From Persicitalea jodogahamensis (lineage in GTDB: Bacteria > Bacteroidota > Bacteroidia > Cytophagales > Spirosomataceae): 64,000 bases of DNA. Within the stretch, counting starts at the first letter, position 1; the number at the start of each line of letters is the position of its first letter. Shown piece by piece: positions 43,408-52,563 of the stretch. Position numbers and translations under genes: made by a program. The notes under the pieces were generated by a model. It was not told the origin of the DNA, made no database searches, and was given only the letters and a program-made list of their open reading frames with translations. The stretch covers positions 1,149,731 to 1,213,730 of the forward strand of contig NZ_BMXF01000001.1 of the NCBI RefSeq assembly GCF_014651615.1, in the 5' to 3' direction.

Positions 43408-46203
43408 TTAGGCGCTGTCCGCCATCGCCCATTCGGAAGGTGTTACGCCCATTTGCTCACTGAAAGTCCGGGAAAAGTACGCGGGATTCTCGAAACCCAC
43501 TGCGTAGCATATCTCCGAGATGGAGGCCCCCGGCTGCTTCAGGAGCTCGGCGGCGCGGTAGAGGCGGATGCTGCGGATAAATTCCGTGGTACTTTGTCCC
43601 GTGAGCGCTTTCAGCTTTCGGTGCAGGTTGGAGCGGCTCGTGTTCAAGGCCTCGCAAAGCTCGTCGATGCCAAAACTGCTCTCGCTGCTCCGCTCCCGCA
43701 CGATTAAGATGGCTTTTTTCAGAAACTTCTCATCGAGCGTTTGGGTAGCAGATGCCCGGCCGCCACTGGCTGCGGGTTCGGCCATTTGCTGGCTGTATTT
43801 CTGCCGCAGTAGTTCGCGCTGTTTGAGCAGGTTCTGCACCCGTAGTTCCAGTTCGGCGCGGTTGAAGGGTTTGATCAGGTAGTCGTCGGCCCCGAGTTCC
43901 AGCCCCGCCAGGCGGTCGGCGAGCGAGGCCTTGGCCGTGAGCATCACCACCGGAATGTGGCTGGTGCGGGGATCGGATTTGAGTTTTTCGCAAAAGCCAT
44001 AACCATCGAGTCGGGGCATCATCACATCGCAGATCACCAGGTCGGGGATTTCCTCGAAAGCGCGGTCGAGACCGTCCTGCCCGTCGGTCGCTACCATGAC
44101 CCGGTAGTTTTCCTGGAAAATATCCTGCATATAAGCCCGAAGGTCGGGATTGTCCTCCACTAACAGGACCAGCGGAGCGTCGCTATCGGGGGCTTTCGGT
44201 TTTTTTGGGAGGGGGGCGGCATTCCGGGTTCCGGTCTCCTGGATAGTGGCTTCTGCCTCGGCCGGCAACGCTGAAAGATCCAGCTCGGGCGCTGCGTCAG
44301 TCAGGTAGTCGGCCCAGGTACCACGGTCGATGGGCAGCCGTACGGTAAAGGTACTTCCCCGCCCCGGTTCGCTCTCCGCCCTGATCTGCCCTTTCAGAAC
44401 TTTGACAAGTTCATTCACCAGCGACAGCCCGATGCCCGCTCCCTCGGTGTTGTTTTGGCCCGTACTTTCCACGCGGTAGAAGCGGTCGAAGATGTGGGGC
44501 AGCCGTACCGCCTCGATGCCAACGCCGTAGTCCTGCACTTTCAGACTTAGTTCGTTATCAGCGTATTCTACCTGAACATTTACCCGCCCCCCATCGGGCG
44601 TGAACTTGAAGGCGTTGGACAGCAGGTTGGTCACGATTTTTTCCAGCTTGTCGGCATCGAAACAAGCTTCCCGGCTGGTGACGTTTTGCTGGTAGTTGAA
44701 TATCATCTTTCGACTGTGGGCCAGCGATTCAAAAGAGGCGAACAACTGCCGCAGGAATGTGGGCAGGTCGGCCTGCACGATGGCCGGGCGCAGGTGTCCG
44801 GCTTCCAGCCGCGAAAGGTCGAGGAGTTGGTCGATGAGCACCTTGAGCCGCCGTACGTTGCGCTGCATGGCGGGAATCAGAGGGTTGTCGGGCAGCTGTT
44901 GGCGGAAATCTTCCAGGGGCCCCACCAGCATGGTGAGCGGGGTGCGGAACTCGTGGGAGATATTGGCGAAAAAGTTGGTTTTCAGGGTGTCCAGCTCTTT
45001 GAGTTTGGTCGCCTCGGTTTCCTTCCAGACCAGTTTCTGCTGCGAATCTTCTTGTTGCCTCCGGTAGTCAAGAATGATTTTGCCCAGGAACAGCCCGAAA
45101 ATAAAGATCTCGCCCATAAACAGTAAATAGGCGATTGCGAAGACCCATTCGGCGTCGATAATATTGACGTCTCCCAGCACCATGAAGCAGTAACTACCCA
45201 ACCCCAGCAGAAACGGTACGGAATAATACCAGTTGACAGACCATCGCTTGGCCACGGCGTAGCCATAAAGACCTAGGATGAAAAATTGGGAGAAAAGTAC
45301 GACGTACTGGCTGGTGAGCAACCAGTACCAGCGATAGTCGAACATAATGATGACTCCGAGCCCCAGTACCGTAATCGCGATGCCGTTCAGCACGAAGCGT
45401 GCCAGTCTGGGCAGCCGGTCGGGGGGGAGCAGGGCGTAGACTACCACTACGTAGCCTATCGGAATGAAGTGATAGGACAGATAGTCGATGAGCGTACCCG
45501 TCGGCTGATCATCGGTGAAGACTCCGCCCATCCCGCCGAGTAATCCCCAAAAACCCAGCGAACGAACTACCAGCAGGAAACAGTAGGCAAGGAAAGCTTT
45601 TTCCCGGACCGCAAAAATGGCCAGCAGCAGCACAAAGAATAGGCGCAGGAACACCATCCCGCTGGTGAAACTAAATGAAGAAACGAGTGCGACCTTCGAG
45701 GCAAGCAGTGAAGCATCATCGTGAATGTTGACCGTCATCCGGTAGCCATGCTGACTCCTGATCCGCAAGTAAACCGTTTGTTCTTTCCCCTGTGGTAAGT
45801 CAATGGCGAAGTAGGGCGACCTGGTGCCGGCCCGCTTCACGCTGCGTGGCAGTGAGGAAAAGCCGCTCCCGCTGCTGTCGGGCAGGTAGCATTCTGCTAT
45901 TTCCACGGTAGGGTTGTCCCATTCCAGGTACCATCTGTCGCGGTTGGGATCATTGTTGCGCAGCGTGAAGCGAAACCAGAAAGTAGCGTCTGAATAAGGA
46001 AGTGGAAAATAGTGGCGGCCCACAAGCGTGAATTCCTTATCCTGTACCTCGGCGAGCGACAGCGCCTTCGTGGTATCCACGAACTGTGACAAATCCGGAG
46101 AAATTACGAGCGGGGTGCTGGTTTGGACATCCAGCGTAACGACTTGTCCGCTGGTGTAAAGCGACAACAGAAAGGGGACAAGCAACAGACATAATCTTTT
46201 CAT
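43408..46203 (-). CDS. Hybrid two-component sensor/AraC regulator 2 (7TM-DISM)
   Basis: 931 residues with the same layout as regulator 1: signal peptide, 7TM-DISM extracellular domain, seven spans, HisKA (His417 in ANISHEFRTP), HATPase, receiver (Asp726 in DVMMPRLDG) and AraC HTH. Kinase, receiver and HTH are nearly identical to regulator 1, with long identical DNA stretches, while the extracellular domain (first 170 residues) has diverged strongly. So ligand specificity probably changed while output stayed the same. Array C and the short T9SS protein lie directly downstream. Confidence 0.92.
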   Translation of the reverse strand: MKRLCLLLVPFLLSLYTSGQVVTLDVQTSTPLVISPDLSQFVDTTKALSLAEVQDKEFTLVGRHYFPLPYSDATFWFRFTLRNNDPNRDRWYLEWDNPTVEIAECYLPDSSGSGFSSLPRSVKRAGTRSPYFAIDLPQGKEQTVYLRIRSQHGYRMTVNIHDDASLLASKVALVSSFSFTSGMVFLRLFFVLLLAIFAVREKAFLAYCFLLVVRSLGFWGLLGGMGGVFTDDQPTGTLIDYLSYHFIPIGYVVVVYALLPPDRLPRLARFVLNGIAITVLGLGVIIMFDYRWYWLLTSQYVVLFSQFFILGLYGYAVAKRWSVNWYYSVPFLLGLGSYCFMVLGDVNIIDAEWVFAIAYLLFMGEIFIFGLFLGKIILDYRRQQEDSQQKLVWKETEATKLKELDTLKTNFFANISHEFRTPLTMLVGPLEDFRQQLPDNPLIPAMQRNVRRLKVLIDQLLDLSRLEAGHLRPAIVQADLPTFLRQLFASFESLAHSRKMIFNYQQNVTSREACFDADKLEKIVTNLLSNAFKFTPDGGRVNVQVEYADNELSLKVQDYGVGIEAVRLPHIFDRFYRVESTGQNNTEGAGIGLSLVNELVKVLKGQIRAESEPGRGSTFTVRLPIDRGTWADYLTDAAPELDLSALPAEAEATIQETGTRNAAPLPKKPKAPDSDAPLVLLVEDNPDLRAYMQDIFQENYRVMVATDGQDGLDRAFEEIPDLVICDVMMPRLDGYGFCEKLKSDPRTSHIPVVMLTAKASLADRLAGLELGADDYLIKPFNRAELELRVQNLLKQRELLRQKYSQQMAEPAASGGRASATQTLDEKFLKKAILIVRERSSESSFGIDELCEALNTSRSNLHRKLKALTGQSTTEFIRSIRLYRAAELLKQPGASISEICYAVGFENPAYFSRTFSEQMGVTPSEWAMADSA

Positions 46204-46396
46204 GGAGCGGGCTGTCTCAATCAGGCTTTTTTCATTCTTCGAATTTTGACGTGATAATTTAGAAGGGAGAATGCGGTTTTAAACTATTTTTCAGGGTAGT
46301 TCTACAAAATTGCGAATAAATCTGATAGAAGGAATCCTGTAAAAGTAAAAGACTCGCAGAATTCGCGCCAACATTTGAGTGTAGTAGATCTTCCCA

Positions 46397-46431
46397 CAAA
46401 AAAACCACCGGCTGAATTTCAGTCGGTGGTT
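46397..46431 (-). terminator. Terminator between array D and hybrid kinase 2
   Basis: AACCACCGGCTGAA / TTCAGTCGGTGGTT (46403-46416 with 46418-46431, one G-T), minus strand followed by TTTTTTT. It resembles the terminator at 41731. Confidence 0.85.
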
Positions 46432-46711
46432 CTGCAACATATCGGGGATTTGCGTAAACAAATCCCCCGCCCATTCATAAGATTGAGTAAATCAAAAAAT
46501 GCTTTTGAGAATAATCATAAGGTTGAGATTTTTTAAAAATGGTACTTTGACAAATCCTGCCGTTTGGTGAAAAAAGCTGCTTTGAGGGTAAGCGTACTTC
46601 CGGCTCGATCAATCGTCAGAAAATGCCAAAGTACCTCCACTACGAAGTGTGTGTATAGTGGTACAAAAGCAAAATCACGGTGAGGTCCGAAGGCCTTCAT
46701 AACTGACAATG

Positions 46712-46829
46712 CAATAGTAGAGGGTCCGGGCGGAAACGGCTTTCACTATTGTTCCAATCACTATCACTAATGTTGCAGAATCGAGAATTTGGGCTTGCAC
46801 TATTGTGTCAGACTTGCACTATTGTTGCA
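46712..46829 (-). promoter_or_regulatory. Operator array D: four boxes plus -7 TACTATTG
   Basis: Boxes (plus strand) TCACTATTGTTCCA (46743-46756), TCACTAATGTTGCA (46764-46777), GCACTATTGTGTCA (46797-46810) and GCACTATTGTTGCA (46816-46829); spacing 21, 33, 19. The -7 (TACTATTG, 46712-46719) has one mismatch to TAnnTTTG and sits 23 bp from box 1. Boxes 1-4 and linkers are most like array A. The next annotated gene downstream is 500 bp away, behind a terminator. Confidence 0.85.
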
Positions 46830-46885
46830 GCCAACCCCTCTCACGTACTCCCAGGGCCGATTTATCATTTTTGTCTACCACTCGC

Positions 46886-49800
46886 TTAATTTTTGATAAT
46901 CCGTACCGCCGCCGGACGATTTTTCGCGTCAACTACCTTAATCAGGTAGATGCCCGAGCTCAAATGACCCAGGTTTAACTCAATTTTATTTGTGCCTTCC
47001 ACAAGATTTTCGTGATATGTGCGCCGCTTCAAGCCCGTCACATCGATAAGCTCGAAGGTAGCTATGCCCGCATTGGGTGAAAGTACCTCCAGAGTCGTGG
47101 CGTCGTGCACGGGATTGGGGAGGGCTTTCAGCGAAAGTTGCAGCGGAGCATCGGTAGTTTCCGGCACGCCAATGCGGGTGTTGGTGCCGCTGCCACAGGC
47201 CCCGAGGGTGGCACCCAGCTTGAGGTAGCGGTCGGCTATTTTGTCCGAAACGCACTGGGTGACGCCGTAGTAGCAGATTGTTACGTTCTGGTTTTTGTTG
47301 CCGCACCGCACGTCGTTGACAGTTACCGTTACCTCCTGCGGATTGGATGTGCAACCATTGGCATCGGTGACCGTAACGGTGTAGGTAGTGGTGGCCTCGG
47401 GACAGACATTGATCACTGGTCCCGTCAGGCTCGCGGGCGGTGTGGCGTTGGAAGTCCAGTTGTAGATGTAGGGACCCGTGCCGCCCGAGGCGTTGGCTGA
47501 CAACTCAGTGCAGTTGGAACCGGAGCCCAGCACAATGGATTTGTTGCCGCTAGTCGTCAGGGCAATGGTAGGGCAGGACTCAATCGTCAGGCTGAGTGGC
47601 TGAGATTCGGGGCTGGTGCAGCCGTCGACGGTACAGGTCGCAGAGAGCATGTAGCTGCCAGGCTGGCTGAAAGTATACTGGTTGCCGTTGGAAGTTCCCG
47701 TTCCTCCCGTGGGTGTCCAGGCGACGGTGCCGCTGCAACCGCTCGCGGTGACGACGATGGGCTGGTTGGTGGTCGTATTGCCCGGATTGGCCGAAAGCGA
47801 CGGAGCAGGCACGGCCGTGGGCTGGGTGATGCTGATCGATCCGCTGGTGGCGGTGCAGTTGGTAGCGTCAGTGACGCCGACGGTATAAGTACCCGCGCTC
47901 AGGCCGGTGAAGTTGCCGGTGGTGTTCTGCACGTTACCGGGATTGAGCGTGAAGTTTAAAGTGCCTGTGCCGCCCGTAGCGGTGAGAACGATAGATCCGT
48001 CGCTGCTGTTGAAGCAACTTAGGTCAGTCACCGTGGGCTGATCCAGGGCGAGGATACAGCTGCCGATGCTTACGTTAAGCACCTGCGAAGCCGGACTTGT
48101 GCAGCCGTCGAGCGTACAGGTGGCCGAGATTGAGTAGCTGCCAGCATTAGTGAAAGTGTAGGTGCTGTTGCCATTGTCTACGCCTCCGCTGGTGTTCCAG
48201 CTGATTGTACCGCTGCATCCTGCCGCCCAAACGATGATCGGGGAATTGGTGGTAGTTGTGCCCGGATCGGCAGACAGGGTCGGTGCATTGGGCACGGGGT
48301 TGACGGTGACGGTGGTACTTCTGCTTTCTGTATTAAGGGTAGCCGTACAGCCGTTGGCATCAGTGACCGAAACCAGTGTATAATTTGTGGTGGTGGCCGG
48401 GCTTACGGTGAAGCTCGTTCCGCTCACATAGCTGCTGAGGGTCTGGTTACTGCTACCGTCAGTATATACCACCGTGTAGGGAGCGGTGCCACCTGTCAGA
48501 CTAACATTCAAGCCCGTGTTAGCTCCGTTGCATATGGCGGTTGTGCCATTGAAAGTAGCCGAAATAGTCGGGCAGGGGCTGATAACCGGATTAAGCGTAT
48601 TTGAAAAATTACTGATGCATCCATTGATCGTGCATTTGGCCCCTATCGTGTAGCTGCCGGGCTGACTGATCGTGTACTGATTGCCATCCGCTACGCCAGT
48701 TCCGCCTGATGCCATCCAACTGATGGTTCCACCTTCGCACCCACTGGCCGTGATGATGATGGGTTGGTTGGTGGTCGTGTTGCCAGGGTTGGCCGAGATC
48801 GTCGGGGCGTCGGGTCGGGGAGTGATGGTGACGTTGGCACTACCGCTGGCCATGCCGCTGCAGTTGGCATTGCTGACGGCTGTGACGGTGTAAGTGCCCG
48901 CCGCTGGGCTGGTGATGTAGTAAAAATTGTTGGTGATATTATTGACGGTGGTACTGTTCGCACCATCGGAATAGGTGATCGAGTAGGGAGCGCCGCCCGT
49001 CAGGGTGATGATGACACTGGGGGCGGTAGCTCCGGTGCAGGCCGTGCCGCCGCCGCTTACGGTGGCTGTCGGACCGGGCGTTACGGTAACGTTGACGCTG
49101 CTGGATAGGGTGGAGGCTGTGCAGCCGTTGGCATCGGAGATCGATACCAGGGAATAGGTAGTGGTCTGGATAGGACTGACCTGAATGGCACTATTGCTCA
49201 CATAGTCTGTCAGGGTAGTTTGTGCATCGCCATTGGTGGCGTACACCAGCGTATAAGGGCCTGTGCCGCCCGTGATATTCACCGAGAGACTGGCACTGCC
49301 GACGCCACAAATGCTACCACCGCCCCCAAGTGTAGCTGTGATAACTGGCAAGGTACCCTGATACTCGTAGGCTCCTATATCGATCGTCCTGATTTTACGC
49401 GCGTTGCCTGCCAGATCGGTAGTTGTATTGTTCGCGGCGTCTTTGCCCGCATCGATAGCCGGTGAGCAGGCGCGCAACTCGGTGCTGTTGGCTGATACGA
49501 AGGGGCTTTCTGTAACAAGGATATTGTTGCCTCCGTCCCCGAAAGTCTGAAATGCTGAAGCATCCAGGACGCAATAAGAGAAGGTAGAATATCTAAAAAT
49601 AAATGAATCGTTGCCCGGACCACTATTCCATAGAATGCAGTTGACAAATTCAGAATTGATGGTCGTCTGATTGTTCCGAATAGTGGCTGAGTTGATTGTG
49701 GCCGAGTTTCCCTGAAATGTGCAGTTGACATACCGGGGCGTGCTGAGGTCATTGCCCAGGGCCCCTCCAAATGCGGCGGTGTTGTTTAGGAACAAACAGT

Positions 49801-52279
49801 TGATCAGCTCTACATTACTATTATCGCCGTTGTACACACCCCCACCGACGTCAGCGTCATTCAGCAGGAATGAGCAGTTGACGATTGAGAAAATACTGTT
49901 GGTGTTATAAACCGCTCCCCCATCATAGGTGGTGACATTTTCCTGAAAGTCGCAACCGTTGATTTGGGGTGCACTATTATTATTAGCAATCGCCCCGCCA
50001 CGGAAAGTAGCTGCGTTTTGTCGGAATGTGCAATTGATTATCTGAGGTGTGCTGCCGTCCCAGTTGTAGATGGCTCCACCTATTGACGCTGCATTTTCGC
50101 GGAAAGCGCAATTGATGATTTGGGGACTGCTATTGGAATTAAATATACCACCACCGGCCCCATTCACCAGAGTACCATCGGCATTTCCCTGCCTGATGGT
50201 GAAGCCATCCAGGAGCGCTGCGCTTGTAAGGCCGTTGTCGTTGTTAAATACCACATGCAGACTATTGCCGGCAGGAAGATTGTCATTGTTGATATCCCCA
50301 CTTAGCACCGTGCCATTTGTAGCCGGATTGGTGTTGCGGTCGGAGAGATTAGTCTGCCCGCTGGTGAAACCGCCATAAATTTTTACATTTTCCTTCATAA
50401 CGAAAGACGCGCCGCGGTCGGTAGTGCTGGTGGTGGGCTTGTAGATGCCCTGGGCCACCCAGATCTGGTCGCCGGACTGGGCAGCGGCCAGTGCGGTCTG
50501 CAGGTACTTGTGGGCCGTGGCCCAGCTTAGGCCGTCGCCGCTGTCGTCGGGCCGGGAGGCGTTTACATAGCGGGTTTGTGGGCCGGTCTGAATCGTAATG
50601 GTGGCACTTCCACCGGGCGGGGTACCTGTAAGCGTTGCCGCACAACCGCTGGCATCGGTAACTGAGACTAGCCGGTAGGTCGTCGTAGCATTAGGGCCGA
50701 CGGGGATAGTTGCCCCGCTGGTATAGCCAGATACGGGAGTATTGCTACCGCCGTTGGGCACATACGTCACCGTGTAAGGAGCCGCTCCACCGCCGAGGGC
50801 GACGGATAGGTTGGCCGCACCGCCCGCCGAAATGGTGGCCGTGCCACCGAGGGTAGCGGAGTAGGGTAGGGCTGCCCCAAACTCGTAAGCTCCCAGGTCG
50901 ATGGTGTTGAGTTTACGGACATTGCCCGCCAGGTCGGTGCAGGTGGAGTTGGCCGCATTGTTGCCCGCGTCGATGGCGGGTGAGCCCGTGCGTAGTTCGG
51001 TGCCGGTGGTGGAAACAAAAGGGTTGACGGAGGTAGTCTGGTTGCTCCCCCCGTCAAGATAGCCCGTTACCGAAGATTCAAAGAGACTGTATGAAGCAGT
51101 AGCAGTGCCACCAACCAGATTGCGGATCGTGTTGCTTCCGCCATTGTCAAAGAACACACAGTTGATCAGTGGCACGCTCCTCGAGCCCGCTATACTGTAA
51201 TTGACAAGTGTGCCATTGTTAGAAGAAGAGCTATTGCCCTGGAACGAGCAGTTGGTAAAGGTAGGACTGCTGACACCACTTTGTCCACCAAAGTTGAAAA
51301 CGGCAGCTCCAAAACCGGTGGAAGTATTGCCCTGAAATGAGCAATTGATAAAGACCGGATCACTGGTTCCATTGGCCGCGTTGACTATATTGTAGACAGC
51401 CCCACCAAACGTGTTGGTGCTAGTAGTAGCATTCCCGCTAAACCGACAGTTGGTCAGGACCGGGCTGCTGTTGCCTCCCATATTCGAACTGGCGTCGTTA
51501 TACATAGCACCGCCACCGGAAGCAGATGTGTTCGTGATGAAAGCACAGTTGGTTAGAGTGGGACTGCTGGTGCCTGTCCTGGCATTGTTGTACATACCAC
51601 CACCAAAGCTGGCCGAGTTATTCTGAAATGTACAATTGACCAGTGTCGGGCTGCAGGCATTTCCAGTGGTAGATATGTTATACATGCCCCCGCCAGTTTG
51701 GGCTGAATTGCCGATAAACCTGCAATTGGCAATCTTTGGACTGCTGTTTTCATTGTACATTCCCCCCCCATAGGCCGCGTTGCTGTTTCCGTGCGTGATC
51801 GTAAAGCCATCTAGGATCGCCGCCTTCGTCAGGGTAAAGGCATTATAGACGACATTACGACTGTTGCCCGTCGGCAGGCCGTCGTTGTTGATATCTCCGC
51901 TCAATGTGGTGTTATTCGTCGTAGGATCAGGGTTGCGGTCGTTTCGGTTGGCCTGCCCGCTGGTGAAGCCTCCGTAGATAGCCACACCTTCCTTCATCGA
52001 AAACGAAGCCGCAGTTTGGGCAGGATTAGTGGTGGGCTTGTAAGTACCCTGGGCTACCCATATCTCATCGCCCGCCTGGGCAACAGAAATAGCCAGATTC
52101 AGGTCTTTGAAAGCCGTGGCCCAGCTGAGTCCATCACCATTGTTGTTGGGCTGGGCATCATTGACATAGCGGATCGTCGCATAGGAGGGTGAAGCCAGTA
52201 GCAGCAAGCTGAGTGCAAACAGTTTGGCCTTCAGGCAAGCGTGCATTTTTCGGCTTGGTAATAGTAGATCATTTTTCAT
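46886..52279 (-). CDS. Giant T9SS-sorted surface protein with two beta-helix modules
   Basis: 1797 residues. N-terminus has a signal region (LFALSLLLLASPSYA) preceded by a basic segment. Two parallel beta-helix modules follow (about 35-475 and 570-985), each starting with the DGLSWATA...QIWVAQGTYKPT block, PMP-like turns (ASFGGGMYNNA, NCTFQNNS) and a closing SPAIDAGxxAA to GAYEF. Then six or so Ig/SprB-like repeats, the Cys module CYYGVTQCVSDK and a more diverged T9SS type A sorting domain ending RIIKN. Predicted surface filament or adhesin. It is the direct target candidate of hybrid regulator 3: its ATG is 71 bp after the -7 element of array E. Confidence 0.87.
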   Translation of the reverse strand: MKNDLLLPSRKMHACLKAKLFALSLLLLASPSYATIRYVNDAQPNNNGDGLSWATAFKDLNLAISVAQAGDEIWVAQGTYKPTTNPAQTAASFSMKEGVAIYGGFTSGQANRNDRNPDPTTNNTTLSGDINNDGLPTGNSRNVVYNAFTLTKAAILDGFTITHGNSNAAYGGGMYNENSSPKIANCRFIGNSAQTGGGMYNISTTGNACSPTLVNCTFQNNSASFGGGMYNNARTGTSSPTLTNCAFITNTSASGGGAMYNDASSNMGGNSSPVLTNCRFSGNATTSTNTFGGAVYNIVNAANGTSDPVFINCSFQGNTSTGFGAAVFNFGGQSGVSSPTFTNCSFQGNSSSSNNGTLVNYSIAGSRSVPLINCVFFDNGGSNTIRNLVGGTATASYSLFESSVTGYLDGGSNQTTSVNPFVSTTGTELRTGSPAIDAGNNAANSTCTDLAGNVRKLNTIDLGAYEFGAALPYSATLGGTATISAGGAANLSVALGGGAAPYTVTYVPNGGSNTPVSGYTSGATIPVGPNATTTYRLVSVTDASGCAATLTGTPPGGSATITIQTGPQTRYVNASRPDDSGDGLSWATAHKYLQTALAAAQSGDQIWVAQGIYKPTTSTTDRGASFVMKENVKIYGGFTSGQTNLSDRNTNPATNGTVLSGDINNDNLPAGNSLHVVFNNDNGLTSAALLDGFTIRQGNADGTLVNGAGGGIFNSNSSPQIINCAFRENAASIGGAIYNWDGSTPQIINCTFRQNAATFRGGAIANNNSAPQINGCDFQENVTTYDGGAVYNTNSIFSIVNCSFLLNDADVGGGVYNGDNSNVELINCLFLNNTAAFGGALGNDLSTPRYVNCTFQGNSATINSATIRNNQTTINSEFVNCILWNSGPGNDSFIFRYSTFSYCVLDASAFQTFGDGGNNILVTESPFVSANSTELRACSPAIDAGKDAANNTTTDLAGNARKIRTIDIGAYEYQGTLPVITATLGGGGSICGVGSASLSVNITGGTGPYTLVYATNGDAQTTLTDYVSNSAIQVSPIQTTTYSLVSISDANGCTASTLSSSVNVTVTPGPTATVSGGGTACTGATAPSVIITLTGGAPYSITYSDGANSTTVNNITNNFYYITSPAAGTYTVTAVSNANCSGMASGSANVTITPRPDAPTISANPGNTTTNQPIIITASGCEGGTISWMASGGTGVADGNQYTISQPGSYTIGAKCTINGCISNFSNTLNPVISPCPTISATFNGTTAICNGANTGLNVSLTGGTAPYTVVYTDGSSNQTLSSYVSGTSFTVSPATTTNYTLVSVTDANGCTATLNTESRSTTVTVNPVPNAPTLSADPGTTTTNSPIIVWAAGCSGTISWNTSGGVDNGNSTYTFTNAGSYSISATCTLDGCTSPASQVLNVSIGSCILALDQPTVTDLSCFNSSDGSIVLTATGGTGTLNFTLNPGNVQNTTGNFTGLSAGTYTVGVTDATNCTATSGSISITQPTAVPAPSLSANPGNTTTNQPIVVTASGCSGTVAWTPTGGTGTSNGNQYTFSQPGSYMLSATCTVDGCTSPESQPLSLTIESCPTIALTTSGNKSIVLGSGSNCTELSANASGGTGPYIYNWTSNATPPASLTGPVINVCPEATTTYTVTVTDANGCTSNPQEVTVTVNDVRCGNKNQNVTICYYGVTQCVSDKIADRYLKLGATLGACGSGTNTRIGVPETTDAPLQLSLKALPNPVHDATTLEVLSPNAGIATFELIDVTGLKRRTYHENLVEGTNKIELNLGHLSSGIYLIKVVDAKNRPAAVRIIKN

Positions 52280-52350
52280 GCAAGATTAAGTTTTCGGTGG
52301 GTCGGAGACAAACAAAATGAAAGCGCCAATGCGCTCTCTGTTGTGTGTGC

Positions 52351-52468
52351 AAACCTACTTAGATGCCCCTGACGGGTGTTAGCACACATGTTTCACCTTT
52401 TGCTTCAATGTTGCATGGGGCATTTTTCTTTTGCTGCTATGTTGCATGGCTTTTGCTGCTATGTTCCA
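52351..52468 (-). promoter_or_regulatory. Operator array E: divergent four boxes plus -7 TAGGTTTG
   Basis: Boxes (plus strand) GCACACATGTTTCA (52382-52395), GCTTCAATGTTGCA (52402-52415), GCTGCTATGTTGCA (52433-52446) and GCTGCTATGTTCCA (52455-52468); spacing 20, 31, 22, total 73 as in A-D. A perfect -7 TAGGTTTG (52351-52358, minus strand) is again 23 bp from box 1. The core ATGTTGCA replaces ATTGTTGCA. Array starts 96 bp after the stop of hybrid kinase 3. Confidence 0.8.
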
Positions 52469-52494
52469 AATGATTACTAAGTGCCTGAAAATGA

Positions 52495-52527
52495 ACGAGC
52501 CGCTCCATGTGGGATAGAGCGGCTCGT
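52495..52527 (-). terminator. Hairpin after hybrid kinase 3
   Basis: Perfect 11-bp stem ACGAGCCGCTC / GAGCGGCTCGT with 11-base loop, 37 bp after the kinase stop. It is in the same relative place as the hairpins at 38689 and 43359. Confidence 0.6.
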
Positions 52528-52563
52528 CAAAAAGGAAAAAAATAAGATTCGGAAAGGGATCGG

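Larger units (their letters stand above)
46204..46885. other. 682-bp intergenic region with operator array D
   Basis: Between the stop of the giant T9SS gene and the start of hybrid kinase 2. It contains array D, its promoter, and a terminator 280 bp after that promoter, so a transcript of about 310 nt is predicted that ends before the kinase gene. No convincing conserved protein is encoded in it. Confidence 0.55.

Noticed and set aside
46535-46700. 55-codon minus-strand frame downstream of array D
   Set aside because: It starts with ATG right after the predicted transcription start but has no signal peptide, no known pattern and no copy elsewhere in the window; coding is not supported.
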